The notes under the pieces: generated by a model
What the model was told of the DNA's origin: nothing
Database searches by the model: none
The model's input: only the letters and a program-made list of their open reading frames with translations
Program-made: the position numbers and the translations under genes
Shown here: one piece after another, positions 49,959 to 58,811 of the stretch
Layout: every line of letters starts with the position of its first letter
Numbering within the stretch: the stretch's first letter is position 1
Assembly (NCBI GenBank): GCA_964424105.1
Contig: CAYRHJ010000026.1
Span: 108,706 to 172,705, forward strand
From: CAYRHJ01 sp964424105
GTDB taxonomy: Bacteria > Planctomycetota > Phycisphaerae > UBA1845
Direction: 5' to 3'
Length of the DNA stretch: 64,000 nt

Positions 49959-51158
49959 ATGGAAGTGAGTCAGCCGCCGAGCGTGTGTTTTGTGGCGCAA
50001 CAGGCCTACAATGTCCTGGGCGATCGGGCGGAGGTGCGGCACATTGGGGGGGCGGAAACGCAGCAGGTGGCGCTAGCTAGGGGGTTGTCGAGTCGTGGCT
50101 ATCGCGTGTCATTTGTGGTTCACGATCATGGTCAGGCAGAAGGTCCGAGTCGCGACGGAGTCGAATTGTACAAGAGTTATCGACCGGAAGCGGGATGGCC
50201 TATGGTGCGGTTCTTCGTGCCTCGCCTGAACGGATTGTGGTCGGCGATGCGCCGGGCGGACGCGGATGTGTATTACCAGCGTGGGGCAGAGAGCGAGACG
50301 GGACTGGTCGCGTGGTGGTGCCGACGTCATGGACGTCGATTCGTGTTTGCGCTGGCGGGACATCACATGTTGAATGTAACCGGTCCGGCGCGACCGGCTT
50401 GGCGGGAGCGAGCGTTGTTTCGGTATGGCATGACCCGGGCTGATCTGATTCTTGTTCAGTCCGGTGAACAGCAGGAGATGATGCGCCGTCAATTCAAATT
50501 GGATTCCACGGTTTTGCCGAGCGTGGCACCGGGATGGTCTGACGGGATCGAGGAGCCGGATGGCGTGGCGGTGCGAGCGGGTGTGTTGTGGATTGGTCGA
50601 TTCGACCGGGTCAAGCGGTTGGACGCGTGTTTGGACCTGGCAGAACGGTTGCCCGACGTCATGTTTACGATCGTTGGTGACAGCAACGTAGAGTCGGATT
50701 ATGCCAGGCGGCAGACGGAGCGAATAGCGGGATTGAGAAACGTGGTCAGGCGAGGCTACGTCTCACCGCGCGACATACGTTCGTGTTATCGGGGGTCGAG
50801 AGTTTTGCTGTGTACTTCCGCGTCGGAGGGATTTCCCAACACGTTTCTGGAGGCATGGGCGTCGGGCACGCCGGTGGTGTCCACGGTCGATCCGGACCAG
50901 ACGGTGGCTAAGCATGGTCTGGGCGTCGTCGGTTGCGATGTTAGCGGGTTGGGTGATGGTATCGAATTGTTGTTGAGGGATGACGAAATGTGGTCGGCGT
51001 GTTCGTCGCGTTGTCAGGAGTATGTGAAGCGCCATCACCACGCCGGGCACATTGCAGCCCAATTGGACGAACACTTGCGAAAACTGGTGCCGCAAGGCAG
51101 AAGTATGGTTGGGCCTGACAGCGTCAGGAGAAGCTATGTTCAGCAGCATCCGAGCTGA
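49959..51158 (+). CDS. Glycosyltransferase family 4 protein
   Basis: 399 residues. RHIGGAETQQVALARGLSSR is the N-terminal GGAE(T)Q motif, and GVLWIGRFDRVKRLDACLDL begins the nucleotide-sugar domain. CTSASEGFPNTFLEAWASGTP holds the Glu-x7-Glu acceptor-donor pair. Cytoplasmic, adding a sugar to the growing repeat unit; donor not predictable. The frame starts with GTG-ATG (49956/49959) and the ATG is used. It overlaps the start of the acetyltransferase gene by 23 bp. Confidence 0.88.
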   Translation: MEVSQPPSVCFVAQQAYNVLGDRAEVRHIGGAETQQVALARGLSSRGYRVSFVVHDHGQAEGPSRDGVELYKSYRPEAGWPMVRFFVPRLNGLWSAMRRADADVYYQRGAESETGLVAWWCRRHGRRFVFALAGHHMLNVTGPARPAWRERALFRYGMTRADLILVQSGEQQEMMRRQFKLDSTVLPSVAPGWSDGIEEPDGVAVRAGVLWIGRFDRVKRLDACLDLAERLPDVMFTIVGDSNVESDYARRQTERIAGLRNVVRRGYVSPRDIRSCYRGSRVLLCTSASEGFPNTFLEAWASGTPVVSTVDPDQTVAKHGLGVVGCDVSGLGDGIELLLRDDEMWSACSSRCQEYVKRHHHAGHIAAQLDEHLRKLVPQGRSMVGPDSVRRSYVQQHPS

Positions 51159-51891
51159 TTTGGCACATTACAGCCGGTTTTGCTGTGGTGGGAGACCGTT
51201 GTGGATGGTGTGGCTGTACGTTCCGTTTGCGCACCCAGCGAGCGTGGGGGTGATGTGGTATCGGTTGGGATCGGGCGTTTGGCGAATGCAGGTTCCGCTG
51301 GTGCGGGAGTTTCTGCAATTGGTCTACCTTTTGGGGATGCCGTTGGCCCGGTGGTATTCGGGAGTGCAGATTCAGCCGCAGACGGTTATCGGGCCGGGGT
51401 TGGCGATACTGCATTTTGGTGGCGTGGTGATCACTCGGGAATGTGCGATCGGCGAGAATTGCCTGCTGTATCATCACGTCAATCTGGTGACGATGAAGAA
51501 TCGGCAGGGTCCGAAAATAGGGAACAACTTTTATGCCGGCGTGGGGACAACTATCATCGGCGACGTGACGATTGAGGACAATGTCACGTGTGGAGCGGGG
51601 AGCATCGTCACCCGATCCATTCCACGGGACGCGGTGGTGGCGGGGGCGCCCGCCAGGATTCTGCGATTTCGACTTGCGCGGGAGAATAACGCCGAAAATA
51701 AGACGGCACCGTGGCAGCCGGCGAAGTGGATGAGGCGTCCGGAGGCGATCGCGCCGCCGGCTGACGGTGGTGACAGGCCGAGAGGTGACGTTTGTTCGGA
51801 ACGTGGTATGACGTCGATGGGAGTGGAATACCGGATGGCGGCCACACCATCGCACCTCGCAGAACAGAGAGACGGAAACGATGAAACCTGA
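51136..51891 (+). CDS. Serine O-acetyltransferase-like hexapeptide acetyltransferase
   Basis: 251 residues from the ATG at 51136, which has AGGAG about 5 nt upstream. MFSSIRADLAHYSRFC begins the SAT-like N-terminal helices. From about residue 80 a left-handed beta-helix is built from hexapeptide repeats (VIGPGLAILHFGGVVITREC, IGENCLLYHHVNLVTMKNR, PKIGNNFYAGVGTTIIGDVT, GAGSIVTRSIPRDAVVAGAP). CysE-like proteins within glycan loci usually O-acetylate sugars. The C-terminal 65 residues are low-complexity and probably disordered. It overlaps the next gene by 11 bp. Confidence 0.85.
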   Translation: MFSSIRADLAHYSRFCCGGRPLWMVWLYVPFAHPASVGVMWYRLGSGVWRMQVPLVREFLQLVYLLGMPLARWYSGVQIQPQTVIGPGLAILHFGGVVITRECAIGENCLLYHHVNLVTMKNRQGPKIGNNFYAGVGTTIIGDVTIEDNVTCGAGSIVTRSIPRDAVVAGAPARILRFRLARENNAENKTAPWQPAKWMRRPEAIAPPADGGDRPRGDVCSERGMTSMGVEYRMAATPSHLAEQRDGNDET

Positions 51892-52906
51892 ATTCGTCGA
51901 CCTGCTGTGTTGTCCGGCAGATCAGGGTGCCTTGACGTCGGTGCATTCTGCGACGGCGCACAATGGCATGGAGTCGGAACTGCGCTGTAGCGAGTGCGGC
52001 AAGGTGTATCCGGTTCGCAACGGCATCCCTCGGTTTGTGGACACCGATCAATACGCGGGCAACTTCAGTCATGAATGGACGGTGCACCGCACGACTCAAC
52101 TTGATAGCGACGTTCAAAACGTGTCCGAGAAGACGTTCGCGGAGAAGACCGGCTGGACTGCGGACGACGTTCGCGGCAAGCGGGTGCTGGACATTGGCTG
52201 CGGGATGGGACGATTTGCCGATGTGATAGTTCGCTGGGGCGGTGAGATCGTGGGGGTGGATCTGAGCTTCGCCGTTGAATCGGCGAATGCCAATTTGGGC
52301 AGACACTCGACGTTTCACGTCGCACAGGCGAGTGTTTTTGATCTGCCGTTCAGGCCGGAGTCATTCGACCTGATCTACAGCCTGGGGGTTTTGCATCATA
52401 CGCCGGATTGTCGGCGAGCGTTTGATTGTCTTCCGGGCCTGTTGCGTCCCGGCGGGGAATTGGCGATCTGGGTCTATTCATTGCATTCCTATCCGCATGA
52501 AGGGATGGAAGAACGCCGGGACCGGTTCTATCGTCATTTTACGACGAAGATGCCGCCGCGGCTGCTGCATGGGCTGTGTCGTTTGTTGTGCCTGATACCC
52601 GTTCGCCCGCGGGGCATGTGGCACATGCTGCTTCCGGGTTTTATTTTTCATGGCATTCCGCGTTTACATTCCACGTATCGGGACTATCGATGGCGTGTGC
52701 TGGACACGTTTGATTGGTATTCCCCGGAGTATCAATCGAAGCATTCCTATCCAGAAGTTTGCCGTTGGTTTCGCGAAGCAGGATTGACGGACATCGTGCC
52801 GCTTGATTTTGACGTGGCTGTTCGCGGACGCAAGCCTCCCAAGAGTGCGCCCCCGGTTAAAAGGAGCGCTCCCGCATGTGCGGAATCGTCGGCATCGTCG
52901 ATCTGA
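51881..52906 (+). CDS. SAM-dependent methyltransferase with zinc-ribbon-like N-terminus
   Basis: 341 residues. Residues 1-50 resemble a Trm112 zinc ribbon (LLCCPADQGALTS ... LRCSECGKVYPVRNGIPRF) with four candidate zinc cysteines. The class I methyltransferase follows: GKRVLDIGCGMGRFADVI (about 98-115), EIVGVDLS and LIYSLGVLHHTPDCRRAF. This combination is common in polysaccharide and natural product loci. Its acceptor, sugar or lipid, cannot be told. The gene overlaps both neighbours, the asnB start lying inside its last 10 codons. Confidence 0.88.
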   Translation: MKPEFVDLLCCPADQGALTSVHSATAHNGMESELRCSECGKVYPVRNGIPRFVDTDQYAGNFSHEWTVHRTTQLDSDVQNVSEKTFAEKTGWTADDVRGKRVLDIGCGMGRFADVIVRWGGEIVGVDLSFAVESANANLGRHSTFHVAQASVFDLPFRPESFDLIYSLGVLHHTPDCRRAFDCLPGLLRPGGELAIWVYSLHSYPHEGMEERRDRFYRHFTTKMPPRLLHGLCRLLCLIPVRPRGMWHMLLPGFIFHGIPRLHSTYRDYRWRVLDTFDWYSPEYQSKHSYPEVCRWFREAGLTDIVPLDFDVAVRGRKPPKSAPPVKRSAPACAESSASSI

Positions 52907-54786
52907 GTGGTCAGCCTGTCCCACGCGAGCTGGTGTCGGCGATGAACGATCGTATCGTGCATCGTGGGCCTGACGAGGACGGATTCTGGTTTGGCGACGG
53001 CGTGGGTCTGGGCATGCGACGGCTGTCCATTCTGGACCTGGCCGGCGGCTCGCAACCGTTTTACAACGAAAACAGCCGGGTGATATCAGTTTTTAATGGG
53101 GAGATATACAACTTTCGGGCCATCGGTGACGATCTGACGAAACGGGGGCATGCGTTGTCGTCCCATTGTGACACGGAAGTTCTTCCGCATCTATATGAAG
53201 AACGCGGCGACCGATTGATGGACCCGCTGATCGGGATGTTTGCCCTGGCTGTCTGGGATCGCGATGGGCAGACCCTGCTGTTGGCGCGCGATCGACTGGG
53301 CATCAAGCCGTTGCACTACGCGGTGCGCGATGGCCGGTTGTATTTCGCGTCGGAGTTGAAAAGCTTCGAGCCTTGTGGATTCCTCGGTGACATCAATCCT
53401 GAAGCCGTTTACCACTATTTGACCTACGGATACATTCCTGCCCCGCTGACGATATACGAGGGCGTTTATAAGCTGAAGCCGGGGCATCGGTTGAAGGTGC
53501 AGCGCGGCGAGGTGACGGTCAGCCCGTACTGGAGCGTACATTTTCGGAATGGTCTGGCGCGATCGGAGGAGGATTGGCTTGATGAGCTGGAAGCGCTGTT
53601 GACCGACTCGGTGAAGCTGCGATTGATCAGTGACGTTCCGTTGGGGGCGTTCTTGAGCGGCGGCGTGGATTCGAGCACGGTGGTGGCGTTGATGAGCCGG
53701 GTCAGCGATTCGCCGGTCAAGACGTTTTCGATCGGTTTTGACGATCCCGATCACGACGAGAGTCAATTCGCGCGGGCCGTCGCGGAGCGGTTCGGAACGG
53801 AGCATACGGAATTGACCGTCAGGCCTGACCTCTGGAAACACGTCGAGGAGATCGTTTTACATTTCGATGAACCGTTCGCCGATTCGTCGGCCATCCCGAC
53901 CTATTTTCTAAGCAAGTTGACGCGGGGTCACGTGACGGTGGCTATGTCGGGCGACGGGGGGGATGAATTGTTTGCTGGCTACGATCGCTATCGCGACTAT
54001 CTGGCGAAGAGGCCACTGTATCGCCTGCCGCGGATGGTGCGGGCGGCGACGTTTGGGGCGATGGGGGCGGTGCTTCCTCGTGGAACGCGGGGCAAACGAT
54101 TCCTGCGAAGCCTGGGATTGGATCCCCTGGATGACTATGTTTATGGCGACGGTGAATTGACGCACGCCGATCTGCTTTCGACGGAGTTTTCATCCCGCGT
54201 GTCGTCGGTGGATCCGATGGGGCCTGCACGAGAATATATCGAGCGGCCGGCTCCGACGGAACTCGATCGTCTGTGCATGCACGACATCGGGCTTTACCTG
54301 CCGGACGATATCCTGACCAAAGTGGATCGCACCAGCATGGCTGTTTCGCTGGAAGTGCGCGTGCCGATTTTGGATCACCGCGTGGTGGAATTCGCGTTGA
54401 CCCTTCCGAAGGACCTTCGGCTTCGTGGGGGCGAGGGAAAGTATATCCTCAAGCGCCTGTTGGAGCGATATTTGCCGAGGGACATGGTCCACCGAGTTAA
54501 GAAGGGTTTCGCCGTGCCGCTTGGAAGATGGTTCCGACAAGAGCTTCGCGGGGAAATGTTGGAGTTGTTGAGTCCCTCGAGCGTGAAAGACGCCGGTGTT
54601 TTCAATCCAACTTCGGTGGCGTTTCTGATCGAACAGCATCTAGCGGGTAAACGCAACCACAAGGCCCTACTGTGGCGGCTCTTTGTTTATCATCTGTGGG
54701 ATCGGAAGTGGCGGGATAATGGCGCGTTGCCAAGCGCAGGAATCGGATCGGAAGAAATCGCGGTGCCCGCGAGTGTCGCAACATGA
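52876..54786 (+). CDS. asnB: Asparagine synthetase-like amidotransferase (glutamine-hydrolysing)
   Basis: 636 residues. Cys2 is the Ntn nucleophile of the glutaminase domain (MCGIVGIVDL; IVHRGPDEDG; VFNGEIYNFR). The synthetase domain has the PP-loop SGGVDSS (261-267) and MSGDGGDELFAGYDRY. All residues for ammonia transfer and AMP-ester formation appear present. In glycan loci such AsnB paralogues often amidate uronic acids or amino-sugar side chains, a possibility here given UXS/uronate metabolism. AAAGGAG about 9 nt upstream marks the ATG, 31 bp inside the methyltransferase gene. Confidence 0.95.
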   Translation: MCGIVGIVDLSGQPVPRELVSAMNDRIVHRGPDEDGFWFGDGVGLGMRRLSILDLAGGSQPFYNENSRVISVFNGEIYNFRAIGDDLTKRGHALSSHCDTEVLPHLYEERGDRLMDPLIGMFALAVWDRDGQTLLLARDRLGIKPLHYAVRDGRLYFASELKSFEPCGFLGDINPEAVYHYLTYGYIPAPLTIYEGVYKLKPGHRLKVQRGEVTVSPYWSVHFRNGLARSEEDWLDELEALLTDSVKLRLISDVPLGAFLSGGVDSSTVVALMSRVSDSPVKTFSIGFDDPDHDESQFARAVAERFGTEHTELTVRPDLWKHVEEIVLHFDEPFADSSAIPTYFLSKLTRGHVTVAMSGDGGDELFAGYDRYRDYLAKRPLYRLPRMVRAATFGAMGAVLPRGTRGKRFLRSLGLDPLDDYVYGDGELTHADLLSTEFSSRVSSVDPMGPAREYIERPAPTELDRLCMHDIGLYLPDDILTKVDRTSMAVSLEVRVPILDHRVVEFALTLPKDLRLRGGEGKYILKRLLERYLPRDMVHRVKKGFAVPLGRWFRQELRGEMLELLSPSSVKDAGVFNPTSVAFLIEQHLAGKRNHKALLWRLFVYHLWDRKWRDNGALPSAGIGSEEIAVPASVAT

Positions 54787-55745
54787 CAACATGTCTCTAT
54801 GTCGCTTCGCCGAGCTATTCGGGCTCCACCATGCTGACGCTGCTGTTGGGGGCACATCCCGAAATCGCGACCGTTGGTGAACTCAAGGGGGGTCAAGAGG
54901 ATCTTGCGACGTATCAATGTTCCTGCGGGACGTTGTTCAAGGAATGCTCGTTTTGGCGTTCCCTGAATGACGCGTTGGCGGGTAGCGGGTATAGATATGA
55001 TTTGGCCGACCGGGGAAGCATGCCTGCATACCGATCGACTTCCGGCGTGGTCGATGCCTTGTTAAGGCGTCGTTATGGGGGAATTCTGACCGAGTGTGCC
55101 CGGACGGTGGGTTTGGCGGTTTGGCCTGGCGCTCAGCGGCTGGTGGGTCGAGTGCATGATTATCATCGTGTTGTGATTCGCGAAGTGTTGCGACTGACCG
55201 GCGGATCGGTGTTTGTCGATTCATCGAAGGATCCGATCCGGATTCGATATTTGTCGGCGATGCCTGATTTGGACGTTCGTGTGGTTCATCTGGTTCGTGA
55301 TGGTCGCGGGACGATCAATTCCGCCCGCAAGAATGCCAACCAGCCGGTTGCACGGGCTGCGAAAGAATGGCGAGACACACATCTGGAAATCGAACGTGTT
55401 TCCCGTCGCTGTGCGCAGGACAGGCGATTGCTGGTCCGCTACGAGGATTTGTGTGCCGATCCGTCGAGCGTGCTTTCTTGCATTTTGAGCTTTGCGTCGT
55501 TGCCGCCCGACAATTCCATCAGCCACGTGGACGGGAGCAGGCTTCACGTGTTGGGGAATCGAATGCGTCTGAAGGGTCGACAGGACGTCCGTCTTGAAGA
55601 ATCATGGCGACAGGAATTATCTGATATGGACTTGGCGGCATTTCAAAGCATCGGCGGTGAACTGAATCGGCGGTATGGCTACGATGATGAATCACGCACC
55701 CCGACGGGGAGTCCATCGAGCCTCCGTGTCCTTCAACGGGCCTGA
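54783..55745 (+). CDS. PAPS-dependent sulfotransferase
   Basis: 320 residues. The 5'-phosphosulfate loop SPSYSGSTML (residues 9-18) and the 3'-phosphate motif VVHLVRDGRGTINSAR (168-183) are well formed. Between them VFVDSSKDPIRIRYL provides the conserved Ser/Lys region. The cytoplasmic enzyme should sulfate a sugar hydroxyl of the repeat unit. The CSCG(T)LFKEC Cys-rich stretch near residue 47 is an uncommon addition. The ATG overlaps the asnB stop as ATGA. PAPS-forming enzymes are not in the window. Confidence 0.9.
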   Translation: MTTCLYVASPSYSGSTMLTLLLGAHPEIATVGELKGGQEDLATYQCSCGTLFKECSFWRSLNDALAGSGYRYDLADRGSMPAYRSTSGVVDALLRRRYGGILTECARTVGLAVWPGAQRLVGRVHDYHRVVIREVLRLTGGSVFVDSSKDPIRIRYLSAMPDLDVRVVHLVRDGRGTINSARKNANQPVARAAKEWRDTHLEIERVSRRCAQDRRLLVRYEDLCADPSSVLSCILSFASLPPDNSISHVDGSRLHVLGNRMRLKGRQDVRLEESWRQELSDMDLAAFQSIGGELNRRYGYDDESRTPTGSPSSLRVLQRA

Positions 55746-55753
55746 ACTGATCC

Positions 55754-57166
55754 ATGCGCGTTTACTTTCTATGGCTGGCCATCGTGATCCTTTTCGGGAC
55801 CGGGTTCCGACATTGGTTCTATCCGTTTTGCGGTCTGGTGATCCTGTCGGCGTTCATGCAAAGGCATGACATGCCCACGAATATCATGGGCATTACGGGT
55901 GCGAATCCGTGGAATATTCTGTTGGCCATCGTTTTCTTTCATTGGTTCCTTCAGCGGGTGGCCGAGGGGCGGCGGTGGGATTTGGGCGGCTGGCCTTTGT
56001 TTATCCTGGCGGCCTACATGTTCATGATCTTCGTGGGATTCGTCCGTGCCGTCGTTGACATTGAATCATTCGCCCCCAACAGCATGTCGACTGGAAACGT
56101 TCGCCGTGTCAACTACACCGTGTTGGGCTTGTTCGTAGACGAATTGGTAAACCCGGTTCGTTATTTGCTGCCGGCATTTCTCCTCTATGATGGGTGTCGC
56201 ACTCGCACGCAGGTCAAATACGCCATCGCAGCGATCGTGGCCATGGGGTTCAGTTACGCAGTCTTTGTCGTCAAGTATATTCCCCTCGGAACGTTGCTGG
56301 GGACCGACTATGTACTCAAGAGCCGCAACCGCATCGACCGCGAGATCGGACTTCATGCCAATGACATGGCCTACGTGTTGGTTTTCGTGTTCTGGGCAAC
56401 GGTGGCGTGTTGGCCGTTGATCAAGAAGTGGTCATATCGTGTCACGGCGCTCGGCGTGTTGACGGTCTTGGCCTTGGGAACCGCGCTGTGCCAATCGCGG
56501 GCCGGGTTCTTGACGTTCATCGCCATTGGGGGAGTTTTGGCTGCCTTGCGAAAACCCATATTGGTACCCGTGTTTATCATCGGGATCATGATCATTCCGA
56601 TTGCCATGCCCGGAATTGCCGACCGAATGGGCATGGGTTTTGGGCAAAACGATGGGACAGGTGAATCCGGCGCCGATTGGGATGAAATCACGGCTGGCCG
56701 ACTGACGAATCTTTGGCCGGTGGCGATCGAATACATCGCCAAGTCGCCCGTGCTGGGTTACGGCCGCTACGCCATGCTACGCGACCGGCATCTTTTCCAT
56801 GACATTCTCGAGGCCGAGGGCAGCGTGCCGACTCATCCGCACAACGCCTATCTGGAAGTTCTGCTCGATTACGGTGGAATCGGGCTGGCGGTGGTCCTGA
56901 CGCTTTTCAGCTCGCTGCTGTACATTGCGTTCAAGCAAATGCGTGATCAGGACGACGTGTTGTGTCGCGTTGTTGGCACCATTGCATTTATTGCGGGTTT
57001 TCAGAACATGGTGATCGGCATGTCGAGTCGAGCGCTCCTGCCTCGACCCAGCGCCATGTCCATGTGGTGCGCGTTTGCGATTTCCGTACGATTCTGGATG
57101 GAACGAAAAAAGGCCCGACAGGTGCAAACCTGGCAGTACGCGACTCCGCAACTGGCTTACGGCTGA
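55754..57166 (+). CDS. O-antigen ligase / polysaccharide polymerase-like membrane protein
   Basis: 470 residues with about 11-12 membrane helices. A periplasmic loop (about 300-370) contains the family's ITAGRLTNLWPVAIEYI and HPHNAYLEVLLDYGGIG, with the conserved His. The Arg in CQSRAGFLTF precedes it. This is the WaaL/Wzy Pfam group, whose members either ligate glycan to lipid A-like acceptors or polymerise repeat units. With a Wzx-like flippase directly after it and no other Wzy, I favour polymerase. Start ATG at 55754, 8 bp after the sulfotransferase. Third codon positions contain more C than in the preceding genes. Confidence 0.86.
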   Translation: MRVYFLWLAIVILFGTGFRHWFYPFCGLVILSAFMQRHDMPTNIMGITGANPWNILLAIVFFHWFLQRVAEGRRWDLGGWPLFILAAYMFMIFVGFVRAVVDIESFAPNSMSTGNVRRVNYTVLGLFVDELVNPVRYLLPAFLLYDGCRTRTQVKYAIAAIVAMGFSYAVFVVKYIPLGTLLGTDYVLKSRNRIDREIGLHANDMAYVLVFVFWATVACWPLIKKWSYRVTALGVLTVLALGTALCQSRAGFLTFIAIGGVLAALRKPILVPVFIIGIMIIPIAMPGIADRMGMGFGQNDGTGESGADWDEITAGRLTNLWPVAIEYIAKSPVLGYGRYAMLRDRHLFHDILEAEGSVPTHPHNAYLEVLLDYGGIGLAVVLTLFSSLLYIAFKQMRDQDDVLCRVVGTIAFIAGFQNMVIGMSSRALLPRPSAMSMWCAFAISVRFWMERKKARQVQTWQYATPQLAYG

Positions 57167-57175
57167 TGATTGCGT

Positions 57176-58801
57176 ATGAATCAGGTTCAAGAGCCAGCGA
57201 ATGCAGCCCACGGCGATGTCTGGCCGTCCTCGACGGTTACGAGCCATTCGACGCTTCCGCAAGCGGAATCGTCGGGCGGTGGCGGGCGGCAGTTCGCAAA
57301 AAACGTTTTTGCCAACTGGGCCGGCCAATTCGTCACGGTGGTCAGCGGCTTCTTCCTGCCACGGCTCATCAGCGACACGCTCGGTCCCGAGGAATTGGGA
57401 ATCTGGGATTTCGGTTGGTCCCTGCGCAGCATCATTGCAATCAGCTCGCTGGACATGGGGTCCTCGACGGCCCATTTCGTTTCCCGCCACCGCGCACTGG
57501 ACCAATGGGATGAACTGAATCGCGTCCTTTCCGCCACGCTGGGCTTGCTCCTGATGACGGCGGCGGTGGCGACCGGTTTGACAGCCGTCCTCGTCTATTA
57601 CACTCCGCGGATGTCCACCATGGACGGCACGTCCGAATCGCTGATACTCGGCGCGCAATGGATGGTGGGCGGGATGGGACTGTCCGCAGCCGTTCAGATG
57701 ATCGCCGTCATTTACGTGGGCGTTCTAGCCGGCAGTCATCGCTTCGATCTGTTCAATCTTGTCGAAATCATTGCGGACATCGGCATCGTCGCGGCCATCC
57801 TCATCGTCCTTTTTGCCGGATATGGACTTCGCGCCATGGCCGTCTGCGTGTTCGTGCGCACCGTGTTTGATCTCGTCTTCAAAGCCGCCATTTCGCATCG
57901 ACTGTATCCCCGCCTGCGTATTCGGCCTCGATGGACTGATTGGCAGGTCATGCGTCACATCATCGGTTTTGGCGGCAAGACGATGGCCCACACCTTCGCC
58001 GTCATCGTATTCAATCAAGCCGCGGCTGCGATTTTGATGGCGTATCAGGGCGCGGTCGCGGTGGCCATGTTCTCCCGACCGCGGGCATTGATCCGATTCG
58101 CCACGCGGTTTTTGATGGGCTATGCACGCGTGCTCGCCCCCAAAGCCAACGAGCTACATCAGCAAGGACGTAAACAGGAGCTGGCGGAGCTGTATATCAA
58201 CGGTACGCGGTCCATGTTGTTTCTCGCGCTGCCGATCATCGCGGGGCTTTTCATCCTTGGTCGACCGATCTTGCACGCTTGGATGGGCGAAGCCTACGCC
58301 GACCCCACGGTGTTGACCATTCTCGTGGTCGGATTCACGCCGTATTTTGTGCAGTTGATTACTTGGCATGTGCTTTTGGGACTGGGAGCGCACGGCTTGC
58401 CGTCGATTGCCGACTTCGTCGGATCGTTGGTTTCCGTCGGCCTGTTGATTCTCCTGGTCGGGTACTGGAATTGGGGATTGGTTGGGGCGGCCATCAGTCT
58501 GGCATTGCCCGTGGCCCTGGTAAACACCGTGGTCTATCCCTTGGCTGGTTGCAGGGTAATCGAATTGACGTTTCTTCGTTATGTCTCCAAAAGCCTCCCG
58601 GGCCCGATGTTGGCCATCATTCCATTCGTGGGGGTATTGATGGCCTGCAAGACCTGGCTGGCTGATCGACCCGTTGTTTGTCTGCTCACCGGCGCGGTGG
58701 CGGGCGGATTGGTTCTCCTGCCGGTGTATTGGCATATGGCCTTGCCGCCGAACGTCAAACGCAAGCTGATTTTACGGTTCTTTCCACGCAGAACAGCTTG
58801 A
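57176..58801 (+). CDS. Polysaccharide flippase (Wzx/MATE-like)
   Basis: 541 residues, about 12-14 transmembrane helices. After a 38-residue hydrophilic N-terminus, FAKNVFANWAGQFVTVVSGFFLPRLISD is the typical opening of oligosaccharide flippases. GFGGKTMAHTFAVIVFNQA and RFATRFLMGYARVLAPKANEL belong to the second half. It should translocate undecaprenyl-linked repeat units to the periplasm. The ATG at 57176 is 9 bp after the polymerase stop. The gene ends 10 bp from the convergent aroF, leaving no room for a conventional terminator between them. Confidence 0.88.
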   Translation: MNQVQEPANAAHGDVWPSSTVTSHSTLPQAESSGGGGRQFAKNVFANWAGQFVTVVSGFFLPRLISDTLGPEELGIWDFGWSLRSIIAISSLDMGSSTAHFVSRHRALDQWDELNRVLSATLGLLLMTAAVATGLTAVLVYYTPRMSTMDGTSESLILGAQWMVGGMGLSAAVQMIAVIYVGVLAGSHRFDLFNLVEIIADIGIVAAILIVLFAGYGLRAMAVCVFVRTVFDLVFKAAISHRLYPRLRIRPRWTDWQVMRHIIGFGGKTMAHTFAVIVFNQAAAAILMAYQGAVAVAMFSRPRALIRFATRFLMGYARVLAPKANELHQQGRKQELAELYINGTRSMLFLALPIIAGLFILGRPILHAWMGEAYADPTVLTILVVGFTPYFVQLITWHVLLGLGAHGLPSIADFVGSLVSVGLLILLVGYWNWGLVGAAISLALPVALVNTVVYPLAGCRVIELTFLRYVSKSLPGPMLAIIPFVGVLMACKTWLADRPVVCLLTGAVAGGLVLLPVYWHMALPPNVKRKLILRFFPRRTA

Positions 58802-58811
58802 CCCTGCGTGA

